Positions 8,054 through 17,114 of a stretch of 64,000 nucleotides of DNA are shown here, in pieces (position 1 is the stretch's first letter; every line of letters begins with the position of its first letter). The notes under the pieces were generated by a model. It did no database searches. It was not told the origin of the DNA and saw nothing but the letters and a program-made list of their open reading frames with translations. Both the position numbers and the translations under genes were made by a program. Source of the DNA: Bacillota bacterium (lineage in GTDB: Bacteria; Bacillota; Clostridia; Lachnospirales; Lachnospiraceae); the NCBI GenBank assembly GCA_023398375.1, contig JAEWSH010000133.1, forward strand, positions 186,001 through 250,000, given 5' to 3'.

Positions 8054-9353
8054 AAATTTGGGCCTTAAAATTTTAGCAGTTTTATTTTCCGCGATTTTAT
8101 GGCTCATAGTAGTAAATATTAATGATCCTGTAATATCAGTTCCTTTTTATGGAGTTCCGGTGGAAATTAAAAATGGAGAATCCATAACAAGTCAGGGTAA
8201 GATCTATGAAGTTCTGGAAGGTACAGATACCATTGATGTTGTTGTAAAAGCAAAACGTACTATTGCAGATTCCCTGAGCCGCGATAATATCAAAGCGATT
8301 GCGGATATGGAAGATCTGACATTAATGGATACCGTTGCTGTTCAGCTATCATCTAATAAATACAATGACAAATTAGAGAGTATAACTTCAACGACAGACA
8401 GTCTGAAAGTAAGCATTGAAAACATGCAGAAAGCACAGTTGGTGGTAAGCTGTGAAACAGTGGGAGAACCTGAGAACGGATATCTGATCGGCAATATCAC
8501 TACAGATCAGAATCTGGTAAGAATATCCGGTCCTGAGTCCGCTATTTCTAAAGTAAGTAAAGCGGTTGCCAGTATTAATGTAGCAGGCATGACTTCGGAT
8601 ATCAGTACAACAGTAGAACTAAAGTTGTATGATGAAGAAGGAAATCTTGTTGACATGGATGGTATCACGACTAATATATCATCTGTTAACGTTAATGTAG
8701 AGATATTAGCAAAAGTGACTGTTCCGCTGACATATACGACATTGGGTATGCCGGCAACAGGATATATTGTGTCCGGAGAGATAACAAGTACACCGGGAAC
8801 GGTAGCAATTGCAGGTAAGAAGTCAGTAATTGATACAATTTCTTCCATTGAGATAACAGACATCAATGTCACAGGTCAAAGCAGTAATATGACGACGATA
8901 GTAAATATAAAAGATTATCTTCCAAATGGCGTAAGCTATGTTGGAAAGTCAAGCGATGCCAATATAACGATCCTGGTTGGTATCGAAAAAGAAATGACGT
9001 CTGCTTTTAAGGTGCCAGGTAAAAATATTACATTAACAAATTTACCGGCAGGTCTGAAAGGTACGATATCAGGTCTTGATGATACAGTGGATATTCAGGT
9101 GACAGGGCTTGCAGATGTGGTGAGTAAACTTAACGAGAATACTTTGACTGGTGTAGTGGATATTAACCAAATGGAAACACTTCTTGGCGTTAATACAATT
9201 GGCGAGGGCAGTTACAATACCGAGGTCACCTTTCAACTACCTGAAGGAGCTCATGTTGTAACGCCTGTGCCTGTGACGGTTACGATTCAGGAAAAGGAAG
9301 AAGGAAGAACGTCCTCTGACAATAGTGTGAGTGGTAATGCAGTAAATGGTTAG
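8034..9353 (+). CDS. ybbR: YbbR-domain protein, CdaA regulator
   Basis: This 439-residue protein has one N-terminal membrane anchor (LGLKILAVLFSAILWLIVV) and about four YbbR repeats outside the membrane. Each repeat has a beta-rich pattern ending in hydrophobic Val/Ile strands (for example GYIVSGEITSTPGTVAI). It is the expected CdaA partner (CdaR). I place the start at ATG 8034, seven bases after GGAAGGGAAGG and overlapping the cdaA end. An in-frame ATG at 7995 adds 13 residues but lacks this ribosome binding site. The C-terminus is Ser/Asn-rich. Confidence 0.9.
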   Translation: MKKKLTKNLGLKILAVLFSAILWLIVVNINDPVISVPFYGVPVEIKNGESITSQGKIYEVLEGTDTIDVVVKAKRTIADSLSRDNIKAIADMEDLTLMDTVAVQLSSNKYNDKLESITSTTDSLKVSIENMQKAQLVVSCETVGEPENGYLIGNITTDQNLVRISGPESAISKVSKAVASINVAGMTSDISTTVELKLYDEEGNLVDMDGITTNISSVNVNVEILAKVTVPLTYTTLGMPATGYIVSGEITSTPGTVAIAGKKSVIDTISSIEITDINVTGQSSNMTTIVNIKDYLPNGVSYVGKSSDANITILVGIEKEMTSAFKVPGKNITLTNLPAGLKGTISGLDDTVDIQVTGLADVVSKLNENTLTGVVDINQMETLLGVNTIGEGSYNTEVTFQLPEGAHVVTPVPVTVTIQEKEEGRTSSDNSVSGNAVNG

Positions 9354-9406
9354 AAATGTATGGTCAGTAAAAATATTAGTAAGAAATGAATTGCTGGAGG
9401 AATAGA

Positions 9407-10756
9407 ATGGCTAGATTATTTGGAACAGATGGTGTGAGAGGCGTTGCCAACGAGGAGCTGACACCACAGCTGGCAATGCAGCTGGGAATGGCAGGCGCAT
9501 ATGTATTAACGAAAGAAAAAGCACATAAGCCAACGATTATGATTGGATGTGATACGAGAATATCAGGAGATATGCTGGCTAATGCCTTGATGGCAGGAGT
9601 ATGCTCAGTAGGAGCAAATGCAGTTTTTGTTGGTGTCGTACCAACTCCGGCGGTTGCCTATCTGACAAGGAAATACAGAGTGGATGCAGGCGTTGTTATT
9701 TCAGCGTCTCATAATCCTGTGGAGTTTAATGGAATTAAATTTTTTGATGGAAACGGATATAAACTTCCGGATGCAATGGAAGATGAGATCGAAACATTGA
9801 TAAGAAGCGATATGAAAGATATAAAGTTTCCAATCGGTTCAGGTGTAGGTAAAGTGAAATATCGTACGGATGCAAGAGAAGAATATATTAACCATGCAAT
9901 CAAATCAGTACCGGTCGATTTGAAAGGATTGAAGATAGTTGTAGACTGCGCAGAAGGTGCTTCTTACTATACATCAATCGAGACATTAAAGGAACTGGGA
10001 GCAGACGTTGTGTCCATTCATACAGCGCCGGATGGAACCAATATTAATGCAAACTGTGGTTCTACGCATATGGAAGAATTAAAAGCGAGAGTTGTTTATG
10101 AAAAGGCAGATATTGGTCTGGCATTCGATGGTGATGCAGACCGGCTTTTAGCAGTTGATGAAAATGGTAAAATAGTTGATGGCGATGAAATTATGGCCAT
10201 CGTTGGAAATTTCATGAAAGAGTCTGGAAAATTAAAAGATAATACCGTAGTCGCTACGGTTATGAGCAATCTTGGATTCTTTTTGATGGCAAAAGAAAAT
10301 GGAATTAATGCAGAGCAGACAAAAGTCGGTGACAGATACGTACTTGAGAGGATGCGGGAAATTGGAGCCAATCTCGGGGGAGAGCAGTCAGGTCACATTA
10401 TCTTTTTAGACGAAAATACAACTGGAGATGGTTTGTTGAGCGCACTGCATCTATTACAGGTGGTCGTGACTACGAAAAAATCATTATCAGAGTTGGCTAA
10501 AATTATGCAAGTATTACCGCAGGCGTTGATTAATGCTAAAGTTCCAAATCATAAAAAAGAAAGTTATATGGATTACCCAGAGATCGCAGAGTCGATTGCT
10601 TCGCTGAACGATAAATTTGCAGGTGAAGGAAGAGTGTTGATCAGACCGTCAGGAACAGAACCATTGGTTCGTGTCATGATAGAAGGAAAAGACCAGAAAC
10701 AGATTGAGGAAGAGGCTAAAAGGCTGGCGGAACTGATTCAAAATGTTATGCTGTAG
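9407..10756 (+). CDS. glmM: Phosphoglucosamine mutase GlmM
   Basis: GlmM converts glucosamine-6-phosphate to glucosamine-1-phosphate for UDP-GlcNAc, feeding peptidoglycan and the surface glycans encoded nearby. This 449-residue protein has the start MARLFGTDGVRG, the phosphoserine loop ISASHNPVEFNG (Ser about 101), the metal loop FDGDADR (near 240), the sugar loop GEQSGH and the C-terminal phosphate loop RPSGTEPLVRVM. The ATG at 9407 follows GGAGGAATAGA and is preferred over an in-frame ATG seven codons upstream. It is third in the cdaA-ybbR-glmM block. Confidence 0.96.
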   Translation: MARLFGTDGVRGVANEELTPQLAMQLGMAGAYVLTKEKAHKPTIMIGCDTRISGDMLANALMAGVCSVGANAVFVGVVPTPAVAYLTRKYRVDAGVVISASHNPVEFNGIKFFDGNGYKLPDAMEDEIETLIRSDMKDIKFPIGSGVGKVKYRTDAREEYINHAIKSVPVDLKGLKIVVDCAEGASYYTSIETLKELGADVVSIHTAPDGTNINANCGSTHMEELKARVVYEKADIGLAFDGDADRLLAVDENGKIVDGDEIMAIVGNFMKESGKLKDNTVVATVMSNLGFFLMAKENGINAEQTKVGDRYVLERMREIGANLGGEQSGHIIFLDENTTGDGLLSALHLLQVVVTTKKSLSELAKIMQVLPQALINAKVPNHKKESYMDYPEIAESIASLNDKFAGEGRVLIRPSGTEPLVRVMIEGKDQKQIEEEAKRLAELIQNVML

Positions 10757-10782
10757 GTCTTTACTAAAATAAAGCAAACTAC

Positions 10783-10811
10783 TTGTTAGAACCTATAAAA
10801 AATGATATAGT
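10783..10811 (+). promoter_or_regulatory. Putative sigma-A promoter for the HPr gene
   Basis: TTGTTA (10783-10788) and TATAGT (10806-10811) are separated by 17 bases, about 40 bases before the HPr ATG. The spacing is ideal and each box matches 4 or 5 of 6 consensus bases. Confidence 0.5.
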
Positions 10812-10850
10812 TATAAATGGGTTAGCAATTAGCGAAATGGAGGAAGTTCT

Positions 10851-11114
10851 ATGGTAAGCCAAAAGGTAGTAATTAAAAATCCAACCGGGCTACATCTAAG
10901 ACCAGCAGGTATCCTATGTAAGGAAGCAATGCAATTTAAATCATTGATAACATTTACATTTAGAGAGAATACAGCAAATGCAAAGAGTGTACTTAGTGTA
11001 CTTGGTGCATGTGTAAAATGTGGCGACGAAGTTGAATTTGTATGCGAGGGCGAAGATGAGGAAGTAGCATTAAAGTCCTTAGTCAGTGCAATTGAAAATG
11101 GTTTAGGCGAATAG
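10851..11114 (+). CDS. ptsH: HPr phosphocarrier protein
   Basis: This 87-residue HPr has the catalytic His15 in NPTGLHLRPAG and the regulatory Ser46 in NAKSVLSVLGA, at canonical positions. It passes phosphate from enzyme I to sugar-specific EII proteins. Ser46 allows HPr kinase control of carbon catabolite repression. The residues KCGDEVEF in the middle keep the fold, though the extra Cys residues are unusual. It appears monocistronic, with its own promoter and a following terminator, and has no EI gene beside it. The start follows GGAGGAAGTTCT. Confidence 0.93.
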   Translation: MVSQKVVIKNPTGLHLRPAGILCKEAMQFKSLITFTFRENTANAKSVLSVLGACVKCGDEVEFVCEGEDEEVALKSLVSAIENGLGE

Positions 11115-11126
11115 CTAATATAAATC

Positions 11127-11164
11127 ATCAGCTCATCATTCTCTTATGATGGGCTGATACTTTG
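11127..11164 (+). terminator. Terminator after the HPr gene
   Basis: ATCAGCTCATCAT pairs with ATGATGGGCTGAT (one G-U pair) around the loop TCTCTT, followed by ACTTTG. The U-tract is short, so efficiency may be moderate. Confidence 0.6.
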
Positions 11165-11395
11165 TATATATGTTTTAGTAACAACAGTACCTTATTAAGA
11201 GGTCTGTTGAATATAAAAAGAAAGAAGTGAGAAAAGTGGGGCTAAACGAATAGTCAGAAGTAAATTTTTTATTCTTGAGAAATATAGTGTGATTTATCGA
11301 CTCCAAAGTTTCAAGTAAATTGGAAGAGTGAAATTCGAAGAGCGAATTTTCCGGTAGTACCGTAACAATAAACAATCATTTGGAGGACATAAAAC
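11165..11395 (+). promoter_or_regulatory. Long leader of leuA, possible attenuation or SD sequestration
   Basis: No gene lies in this 231-base stretch. CTCCAAA at 11301-11307 is exactly complementary to TTTGGAG at 11379-11385, which covers the leuA ribosome binding site. Between them a hairpin GAAATTCG-aagag-CGAATTTT is visible. GGTAGTACCG at about 11353 resembles part of a T-box but lacks the invariant core, so I do not call a T-box. Leucine-responsive control is plausible but unproven. Confidence 0.35.
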
Positions 11396-13078
11396 ATGTT
11401 AAATTATCAAAGATATAGAAGAAATCCTGTAATTATTTATCCAGAAAGAGAATGGCCGAATAAAGAAATCCAAAAAGCACCAATTTGGTGCAGTGTAGAT
11501 TTAAGAGATGGCAATCAAGCTTTAATTGATCCAATGGTAGTGCAAGAAAAAATCGAAATGTTTCAGTTTTTGGTAAACCTGGGATTTAAGGAAATTGAAA
11601 TCGGTTTCCCGGCTGCAAGTCAGATTGAATATGATTTCCTGCGTGAATTGATCGATCGCAAGATGATTCCTGACGACGTGCGCGTGCAGGTATTAACACA
11701 GTGCAGAGAAGAATTGATCGATAGAACATTTGAATCGATAGAAGGATGTAAACAGGCAGTTGTTCATATTTATAATTCGACATCCGTATTACAGAGAGAT
11801 GTTGTATTTCATATGGGCAAAGAAGAAATCAAAGAGATTGCCATTCGCGGTACAGAAATGGTTAAGGAAAGAGCGAAATCTTTCCCGGGAAAAATTATTC
11901 TTGAATATTCACCAGAAAGCTTCACTGGGACAGAGGTAGAATATGCTTTAGATATTTGTACTTCTGTTCAGGATACCTGGGGGGCAACCAGGGAAAATCC
12001 AATCATTATTAATCTGCCGTCAACAGTAGAGATGACGACACCAAATGCATACGCAGATCAGATTGAATGGATGAATAAACACTTTAAGAATAGAGAAAGC
12101 GTTATTTTAAGCGTGCATCCCCATAATGACAGAGGAACGGGCATAGCAGCAACTGAACTGGCAATCCTTGCAGGTGCTGATCGTGTGGAAGGCACGCTAT
12201 TTGGAAATGGTGAAAGAACAGGTAACGTAGATATTTTAACAGTTGCATATAATATGTTCTCTCAGGGAATTAATCCGGAGTTGAACGTAGAGCATGTAAA
12301 TGATATTATCGAAATCTATGAGAGATGTTGCAAGATTCCAATTCATCCGCGACATCCTTATGCAGGAAAACTGGTATTTACAGCATTTTCAGGTTCTCAT
12401 CAGGATGCAATTAACAAAGGAATTCAGGCAATGAAAGAAAGGGGGCAGGAACATTGGGCAGTACCATATTTACCAATTGATCCTGCTGACATCGGAAGAG
12501 AGTACGAACCGATTGTTCGTATTAATTCACAATCCGGAAAAGGTGGTGTTGCATTTGTTATGGATAGCTATTTTGGATTTAAGCTTCCAAAGGGAATGCA
12601 TAAAGAATTTGCCAAAGTGATTCAGAAGATTTCTGAGAAACAGGGAGAAGTATCACCAGAACAGATTATGGAACAGTTCAGGGAAAATTATCTTGATAAA
12701 AAAGAACCAATTCATTTCAAAAAATTACGTGTTGATGATTTGAATGGAGAAGTAGAATCTGAATTTGATACAAGAGTCACTGTAATTTATGCAGATCATG
12801 GAGTGGAAAAAACATTTGAAGCAATCGGAAATGGTCCTATTGATGCTGTAAAACGTGGCTTGGAAGATGCGCTGGATATCAAAATTAAGATATTAGATTA
12901 TGAAGAGCACGCTTTACAGAGTGGTTCTAACTCGCAGGCAGCAGCATATATCCATCTGTTAAATGCAGATGATGGAGCTGTAACATATGGTGTAGGTGTA
13001 AGTTCTAACATTACAAGGGCATCTGTAAGAGCTATATTTTCCGCAATTAACCGTCTGGGTTTAGGGGATAACGAATAG
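11396..13078 (+). CDS. leuA: 2-isopropylmalate synthase (LeuA, long form)
   Basis: This 560-residue enzyme condenses 2-ketoisovalerate with acetyl-CoA, the first step of leucine synthesis. The HMGL-like TIM barrel has VDLRDGNQALIDPM, the metal-binding HPHNDRGTGIAATELA and EGTLFGNGERTGNVDI. A C-terminal LeuA dimer/regulatory domain (from about residue 430) implies leucine feedback inhibition. Start MLNYQRYRRNP is typical of the LeuA2-like form found in clostridia and actinobacteria. The ribosome binding site is TTGGAGGAC. No other leu genes are adjacent, and a terminator follows. Confidence 0.94.
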   Translation: MLNYQRYRRNPVIIYPEREWPNKEIQKAPIWCSVDLRDGNQALIDPMVVQEKIEMFQFLVNLGFKEIEIGFPAASQIEYDFLRELIDRKMIPDDVRVQVLTQCREELIDRTFESIEGCKQAVVHIYNSTSVLQRDVVFHMGKEEIKEIAIRGTEMVKERAKSFPGKIILEYSPESFTGTEVEYALDICTSVQDTWGATRENPIIINLPSTVEMTTPNAYADQIEWMNKHFKNRESVILSVHPHNDRGTGIAATELAILAGADRVEGTLFGNGERTGNVDILTVAYNMFSQGINPELNVEHVNDIIEIYERCCKIPIHPRHPYAGKLVFTAFSGSHQDAINKGIQAMKERGQEHWAVPYLPIDPADIGREYEPIVRINSQSGKGGVAFVMDSYFGFKLPKGMHKEFAKVIQKISEKQGEVSPEQIMEQFRENYLDKKEPIHFKKLRVDDLNGEVESEFDTRVTVIYADHGVEKTFEAIGNGPIDAVKRGLEDALDIKIKILDYEEHALQSGSNSQAAAYIHLLNADDGAVTYGVGVSSNITRASVRAIFSAINRLGLGDNE

Positions 13079-13080
13079 AA

Positions 13081-13105
13081 ACATTTTCCTCATTACTTGC
13101 GTAAA
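13081..13105 (-). repeat. Dispersed intergenic repeat module, inverted relative of 19589-19613
   Basis: Read on the minus strand, these 25 bases match TTACGC(G/A)AGTAATGAGG followed by AAAATG at 19589-19613 with one mismatch. The block starts directly after the leuA stop codon. Confidence 0.55.
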
Positions 13106-13108
13106 TAG

Positions 13109-13152
13109 AAGAACTGCCAAGTGTCCCACTGTGGATACTTGGCAATTCTGTT
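13109..13152 (+). terminator. Terminator of leuA
   Basis: AGAACTGCCAAGTGTCC pairs with GGATACTTGGCAATTCT over 17 positions, with one mismatch and one G-U pair, then GTTATTATT. The stem is strong although the T-run is interrupted. Confidence 0.7.
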
Positions 13153-13158
13153 ATTATT

Positions 13159-13188
13159 CAGCCTTACGGCTTCATAGTAACGTTATGC
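13159..13188 (+). repeat. Dispersed repeat module, inverted relative of 49973-50005
   Basis: CAGCCTTACGGCTTCATAG continuing to GTTATGC matches the reverse complement of 49973-50005 with three substitutions and one indel. The rest of the gap to 13334 (including CTTTGCGG near 13276, echoing the CGCAAAG loop of other repeat copies) holds no gene. Confidence 0.5.
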
Positions 13189-13334
13189 ACAAAATTATGC
13201 ATTCGGCATAATTCGGCACGTGAAAAACTCTGGTCTTCTGTGACTTTCGCTTCGTTCCACTCACAAAAAACACTTTGCGGCACCATAGGATAAACTGTAA
13301 CAACGGTTACTAGCTATCAATAAAAAGGAGTCCC

Positions 13335-14012
13335 ATGAGCAGGAAATATTGGAAAAAAATAAATCAGATAATTCAACAGAATATTGCATGGATGCTTCCG
13401 ATTTTAACGATCGGTATGATAGGATTGCTGGTTATCAGCTGCCTGATTCCTAAAAAAGTAATTGATACTTACAAAACAAATATTACTGAAGAAGATGGTG
13501 ATGAAGAGTATTTAATACCATTAGACGCGAAAAGTACCATTACTTACCATATGAATACAGGAAACAGACCAATCATGGGAATGCATATTGGTGTGGCCAA
13601 AAATGGTAATATATACCAGGATGAAACAATTATTTGCAGGGTCTTTGCAGGCGATCAAAAAATACCTGTAAGCGAGAATATTTATTCCCTAAGTCAGGGT
13701 GAAGATGTCCAGTATGTCTATATTCCATTTGAAAATTATGAGGCATGTATGGGAGATATTGCGGTAGAATTTAACTTTAAGACTTCTGATCAGGTAACTG
13801 GATCTTATCCGAGTATTCTTGCCAATGGAAAAAAGATTACCAATGCTTATACGCAGATAAATGGACACAGGATTGAAGGAAATATTAAAAACATATATAT
13901 CTACACGCATAATACGTATCCACTCGTTTATGATCTTCGGATCTTAGTAGCACTGTTCGCCGCGGCATCGATGGCTGTTAATTATAAAAAGAGGGGAGCT
14001 AAGGTTGAATGA
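13335..14012 (+). CDS. Membrane-anchored protein with extracytoplasmic domain, unknown function
   Basis: I do not recognise this 225-residue protein. A membrane helix at about residues 19-38 and a second at about 203-217 flank a beta-rich domain of roughly 150 residues (YHMNTGNRPIMGMHIGV, then VYIPFENYEACMGDIAVEFNF). The fold looks like a jelly-roll or carbohydrate-binding module, and a similar module appears N-terminally in the next gene. The start follows AAAAAGGAGTCCC. The end overlaps the DUF2142 gene by 4 bases (ATGA), so the two products probably act together at the membrane. Confidence 0.6.
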   Translation: MSRKYWKKINQIIQQNIAWMLPILTIGMIGLLVISCLIPKKVIDTYKTNITEEDGDEEYLIPLDAKSTITYHMNTGNRPIMGMHIGVAKNGNIYQDETIICRVFAGDQKIPVSENIYSLSQGEDVQYVYIPFENYEACMGDIAVEFNFKTSDQVTGSYPSILANGKKITNAYTQINGHRIEGNIKNIYIYTHNTYPLVYDLRILVALFAAASMAVNYKKRGAKVE

Positions 14013-16066
14013 AATATAAGTTATGTAAATTTCCGGTATGGATAAAATTAATTGTTATTGTAATATTTTCAATTTTAGCCGCAATATTGATAGAGACATT
14101 TTTGTTTCAGATGAAGCAAAAAAATGAGTCCATAGAATTGCAGATGTATTCTTTGTCAGAAGAAAATAAATATGTAGCAATAGAACAGAAAGAAATACTG
14201 GAGCCATTAACGGAAGATGAACAGAATGGCATTCTGATGAGCCGTGAAAATGCCAAAATATTAGCACAGGTAAAGGGAATGGTTTATAAAGAAACAGCAG
14301 ACGATACTTTGGTGGAAAAGGGAACGCAAATGTACCGTAAAAAAATAAGTACGATTTTTACAGTGCGACTGCCTCGTACAAGTTATATACGTAAGATTCA
14401 TTTACAATATAAGGATTTGGAGCAGAATGGAAATTATACATTGTCTTTGTTCCAGGGAGACCGGGCGGTATTTGAAGGAGTTGATGGGATTATTGATTCA
14501 CGTCTCGATGCTGCGGTTGTTACATTAAACAGAACGGGTAACAGAATTATATATCAGTATAATTCCGTAGCAATACCGGATATTTCCAAGATGCAGCTTT
14601 CCATTGTAAATATCACCACGATAAACTGGCTGAGAGTATTATTTATGATAATCTGCATAAGTACGTTCCTTTTCTTTCTGACATCTGGAACCATTTTTGC
14701 AGATAGACCAGAGACTATCTTTGCTATATCTGCATTGACATTAGGAAGTTTTCTGATTCTGTGTATTGGTACCAATCAGATTGGATTCGATGAATATGTG
14801 CATGCCGCCAGAGCGTATGAGATATCTTTTGGATCTAAAATAGAAACGACCGAAACAGCGATGCGTATGCGCGGCAATGATCTTCCAATTTTTCACAATA
14901 CAGAAGAAAGAGGATTGGTAGAGGCTTATGAAGACGAAAATAATGACTTCTCATGGGCGGATATTTCGACACAAAGCAGATTTATCACATATGCTGACCG
15001 CTCTTATATACCAATCGCCCTATTTATTAAACTTGGACGAATGTTGAAAATGCCATTTGCATGGAATATGATGTTTGGAAAATTGGGAAATCTATTGTGC
15101 TTTACATTATTAGGATATCTGGCTGTGAAATATGCAAAGGGTGGAAAAGGAATCATTGCCATGCTCGCACTGATACCTAATAGTTTATTTGCAGCATCCG
15201 GTTTTACTTACGATGGTATAGTAAATGGATTTCTGCTATTGGCAGTCGTCCTGACAACTAATATGATAATGGAAGATAAAAAGAAATTGACCTGGATACA
15301 AGTATTGATTGTATTAGGGGCTTATATAGCGGGAAGTACAGCAAAACCGATCTATATCATAATGGCATTGATACTCGCGTTTTTATCCCAGAAAAGATTT
15401 GCGAACAGGATACAGGCATGGGGTTTTCGTATGGCTGTTGTGGCAATCATAGGGTTACTGTTATATACCATATTTTTTCCGCCGGTATCGACAAGTTCTA
15501 ATTACGAATTAGTTGGTAATCTGGCATATGCCGGTGATAAACGGAACCAGGGCACCAGTGTGTTGGGGCAGATACAATATATTTTTACAAATCCCCTGGC
15601 ATATTCCAAATTGTTACTGGTGTCTATGTTTGGTAATCTATACTATTATATAACAGGTCAATATGAATTTTTCAATTATGGATATTTGGGGAATCTATCA
15701 GGTGTTTTCACTATTGGCGGAGTCATTGTTTTGGGGCTGGCTTGTATCTGCAGACCTGAAAACGAAGTGAGACCAGTACTGACCATGAAATATAAAGTTC
15801 TAAATCTGCTCATGGTATTTGGTGTATCGGCTATTGTATGGACATCTATGTACGTATCCTATACCCCTGTTGGAAATCCAGCAATTGAAGGTGTGCAGGC
15901 ACGATATTTTATGCCTTTGTTTTTGCCGTTTTGTTATTGTCTTTACAACTCAAAATATACGTGCCATATAAGTGAACTCTCTTATAACAGGATATTAATT
16001 GGATCTGCGGTAGGCTTGAATCTGATAGCAATTTATGTGTTGGCTTTGCAACCTCTAAACTTCTGA
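14009..16066 (+). CDS. DUF2142-like polytopic membrane protein
   Basis: This 685-residue protein has an N-terminal membrane helix and a soluble beta-rich region up to about residue 205. About 11 membrane helices follow, with a conserved loop after the second TM (NQIGFDEYVHAARAYEI). This architecture fits DUF2142, a group distantly like GT-C glycosyltransferases, whose acidic first loop (FDEYVH here) may bind the sugar donor. DUF2142 proteins are common in polysaccharide loci, but no reaction is proven. It is translationally coupled to the upstream 225-residue protein and followed closely by two GT2 genes. Confidence 0.7.
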   Translation: MKYKLCKFPVWIKLIVIVIFSILAAILIETFLFQMKQKNESIELQMYSLSEENKYVAIEQKEILEPLTEDEQNGILMSRENAKILAQVKGMVYKETADDTLVEKGTQMYRKKISTIFTVRLPRTSYIRKIHLQYKDLEQNGNYTLSLFQGDRAVFEGVDGIIDSRLDAAVVTLNRTGNRIIYQYNSVAIPDISKMQLSIVNITTINWLRVLFMIICISTFLFFLTSGTIFADRPETIFAISALTLGSFLILCIGTNQIGFDEYVHAARAYEISFGSKIETTETAMRMRGNDLPIFHNTEERGLVEAYEDENNDFSWADISTQSRFITYADRSYIPIALFIKLGRMLKMPFAWNMMFGKLGNLLCFTLLGYLAVKYAKGGKGIIAMLALIPNSLFAASGFTYDGIVNGFLLLAVVLTTNMIMEDKKKLTWIQVLIVLGAYIAGSTAKPIYIIMALILAFLSQKRFANRIQAWGFRMAVVAIIGLLLYTIFFPPVSTSSNYELVGNLAYAGDKRNQGTSVLGQIQYIFTNPLAYSKLLLVSMFGNLYYYITGQYEFFNYGYLGNLSGVFTIGGVIVLGLACICRPENEVRPVLTMKYKVLNLLMVFGVSAIVWTSMYVSYTPVGNPAIEGVQARYFMPLFLPFCYCLYNSKYTCHISELSYNRILIGSAVGLNLIAIYVLALQPLNF

Positions 16067-16085
16067 TTTTGAAATGGAGCGAGTT

Positions 16086-17114
16086 ATGATAAGTATAATA
16101 ATTCCGGTATATAAAAGTGAAAAGACTTTGGAACGATGTATACAGAGTGTATGTGATCAGACTTACAAGGAACTTGAAATTATAATTATTGTGGATGGTT
16201 CCGTTGATGCATCTGGAAAAATGGCAGATGCATGTGCCGGACGAGATGCTCGTATCCGGGTAATCCATCAGGGGAACCAGGGAGTGTCGGCAGCCAGAAA
16301 TGCAGGAATTGATGCAGCAAATGGAAGATATATACAATTTTTAGATAGTGATGATTATTTAGAAAAGGATGCATGTGAAAAACTGCTGCATGCAATCGAA
16401 AAATGGGATGTAGATATGGTAATTGCGGGATTTCATCATCACTATTTTGGGAAAAATGTCTTGAAAATACCTGATATTCAAGGCGCTTATATATGTAAGG
16501 ATTCTGAAAAAGAGTTTTTGCATCTTTATGAACAGCAATTCTTAAATATGCCATGGAACAAATTGTATCGTACAGAATTAGTAAAGAACCGCTTCCCTCA
16601 TGACAGGAATCTGGGCGAAGATCTCTTATTTAATATTGCTTATATGGCTCAGATTCGTTCATTCTGTGTTATAAGAACTCCTGTTTATCATTATATACAG
16701 GATGACAGAGGAACTACATTGTCTACAAAGAGAAGAGACGACAGAATAGGAACAGCATTTCATTTATTTCATACGCTCAACGACTTCTGTAAAACTATGT
16801 GGGTCAATACAGGAGCAGAGAAGGAATTGCGCTCGTCAGTATTAAAGAGTAAAGTAGCTGTTGAATTTATGGATGCATTAGAAGGTCTGGCCTTTGAACC
16901 CCAGATGAAAAAATCTGAAAAACTGAAGGTAATAAAGCAGTTTTATAATGCATGGGAAAAAATGCCGAAAGATGGTCATGTCAAATTGAATCTTTTGGAT
17001 TATCGGATCATTTACTACTTTTTTGCAAATAGACACTTTACAGAGACCTATATCATGGTAATACTTCGTGGTATAGTGGTGAAATTGATAAGGAGAATGA
17101 CATGCGTCCATTGA
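16086..17114 (+). CDS. GT2 family glycosyltransferase
   Basis: This GT-A fold glycosyltransferase starts MISIIIPVYKSEKTLERCIQ, with the nucleotide-binding region IIIIVDGSVDASG and the metal-binding FLDSDDY near residue 85. The C-terminal half is helical. I prefer ATG 16086, six bases after GGAG, over ATG 16074, whose ribosome binding site is absent. It overlaps the next GT2 by 13 bases. The sugar and acceptor cannot be inferred. It belongs to the glycan operon that begins at 13335. Confidence 0.88.
   Translation: MISIIIPVYKSEKTLERCIQSVCDQTYKELEIIIIVDGSVDASGKMADACAGRDARIRVIHQGNQGVSAARNAGIDAANGRYIQFLDSDDYLEKDACEKLLHAIEKWDVDMVIAGFHHHYFGKNVLKIPDIQGAYICKDSEKEFLHLYEQQFLNMPWNKLYRTELVKNRFPHDRNLGEDLLFNIAYMAQIRSFCVIRTPVYHYIQDDRGTTLSTKRRDDRIGTAFHLFHTLNDFCKTMWVNTGAEKELRSSVLKSKVAVEFMDALEGLAFEPQMKKSEKLKVIKQFYNAWEKMPKDGHVKLNLLDYRIIYYFFANRHFTETYIMVILRGIVVKLIRRMTCVH

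Noticed and set aside
11340..11370. T-box riboswitch before leuA
   Set aside because: GGTAGTACCG resembles part of a T-box, but the invariant AGGGTGGNACCGCG core and the terminator pair are missing. Kept only as a possible leader.
16588..16600. AAAGAACCGCTTC as another copy of the structured element loop
   Set aside because: It lies inside a GT2 coding sequence (VKNRF) with none of the flanking stems, so it is coincidence.
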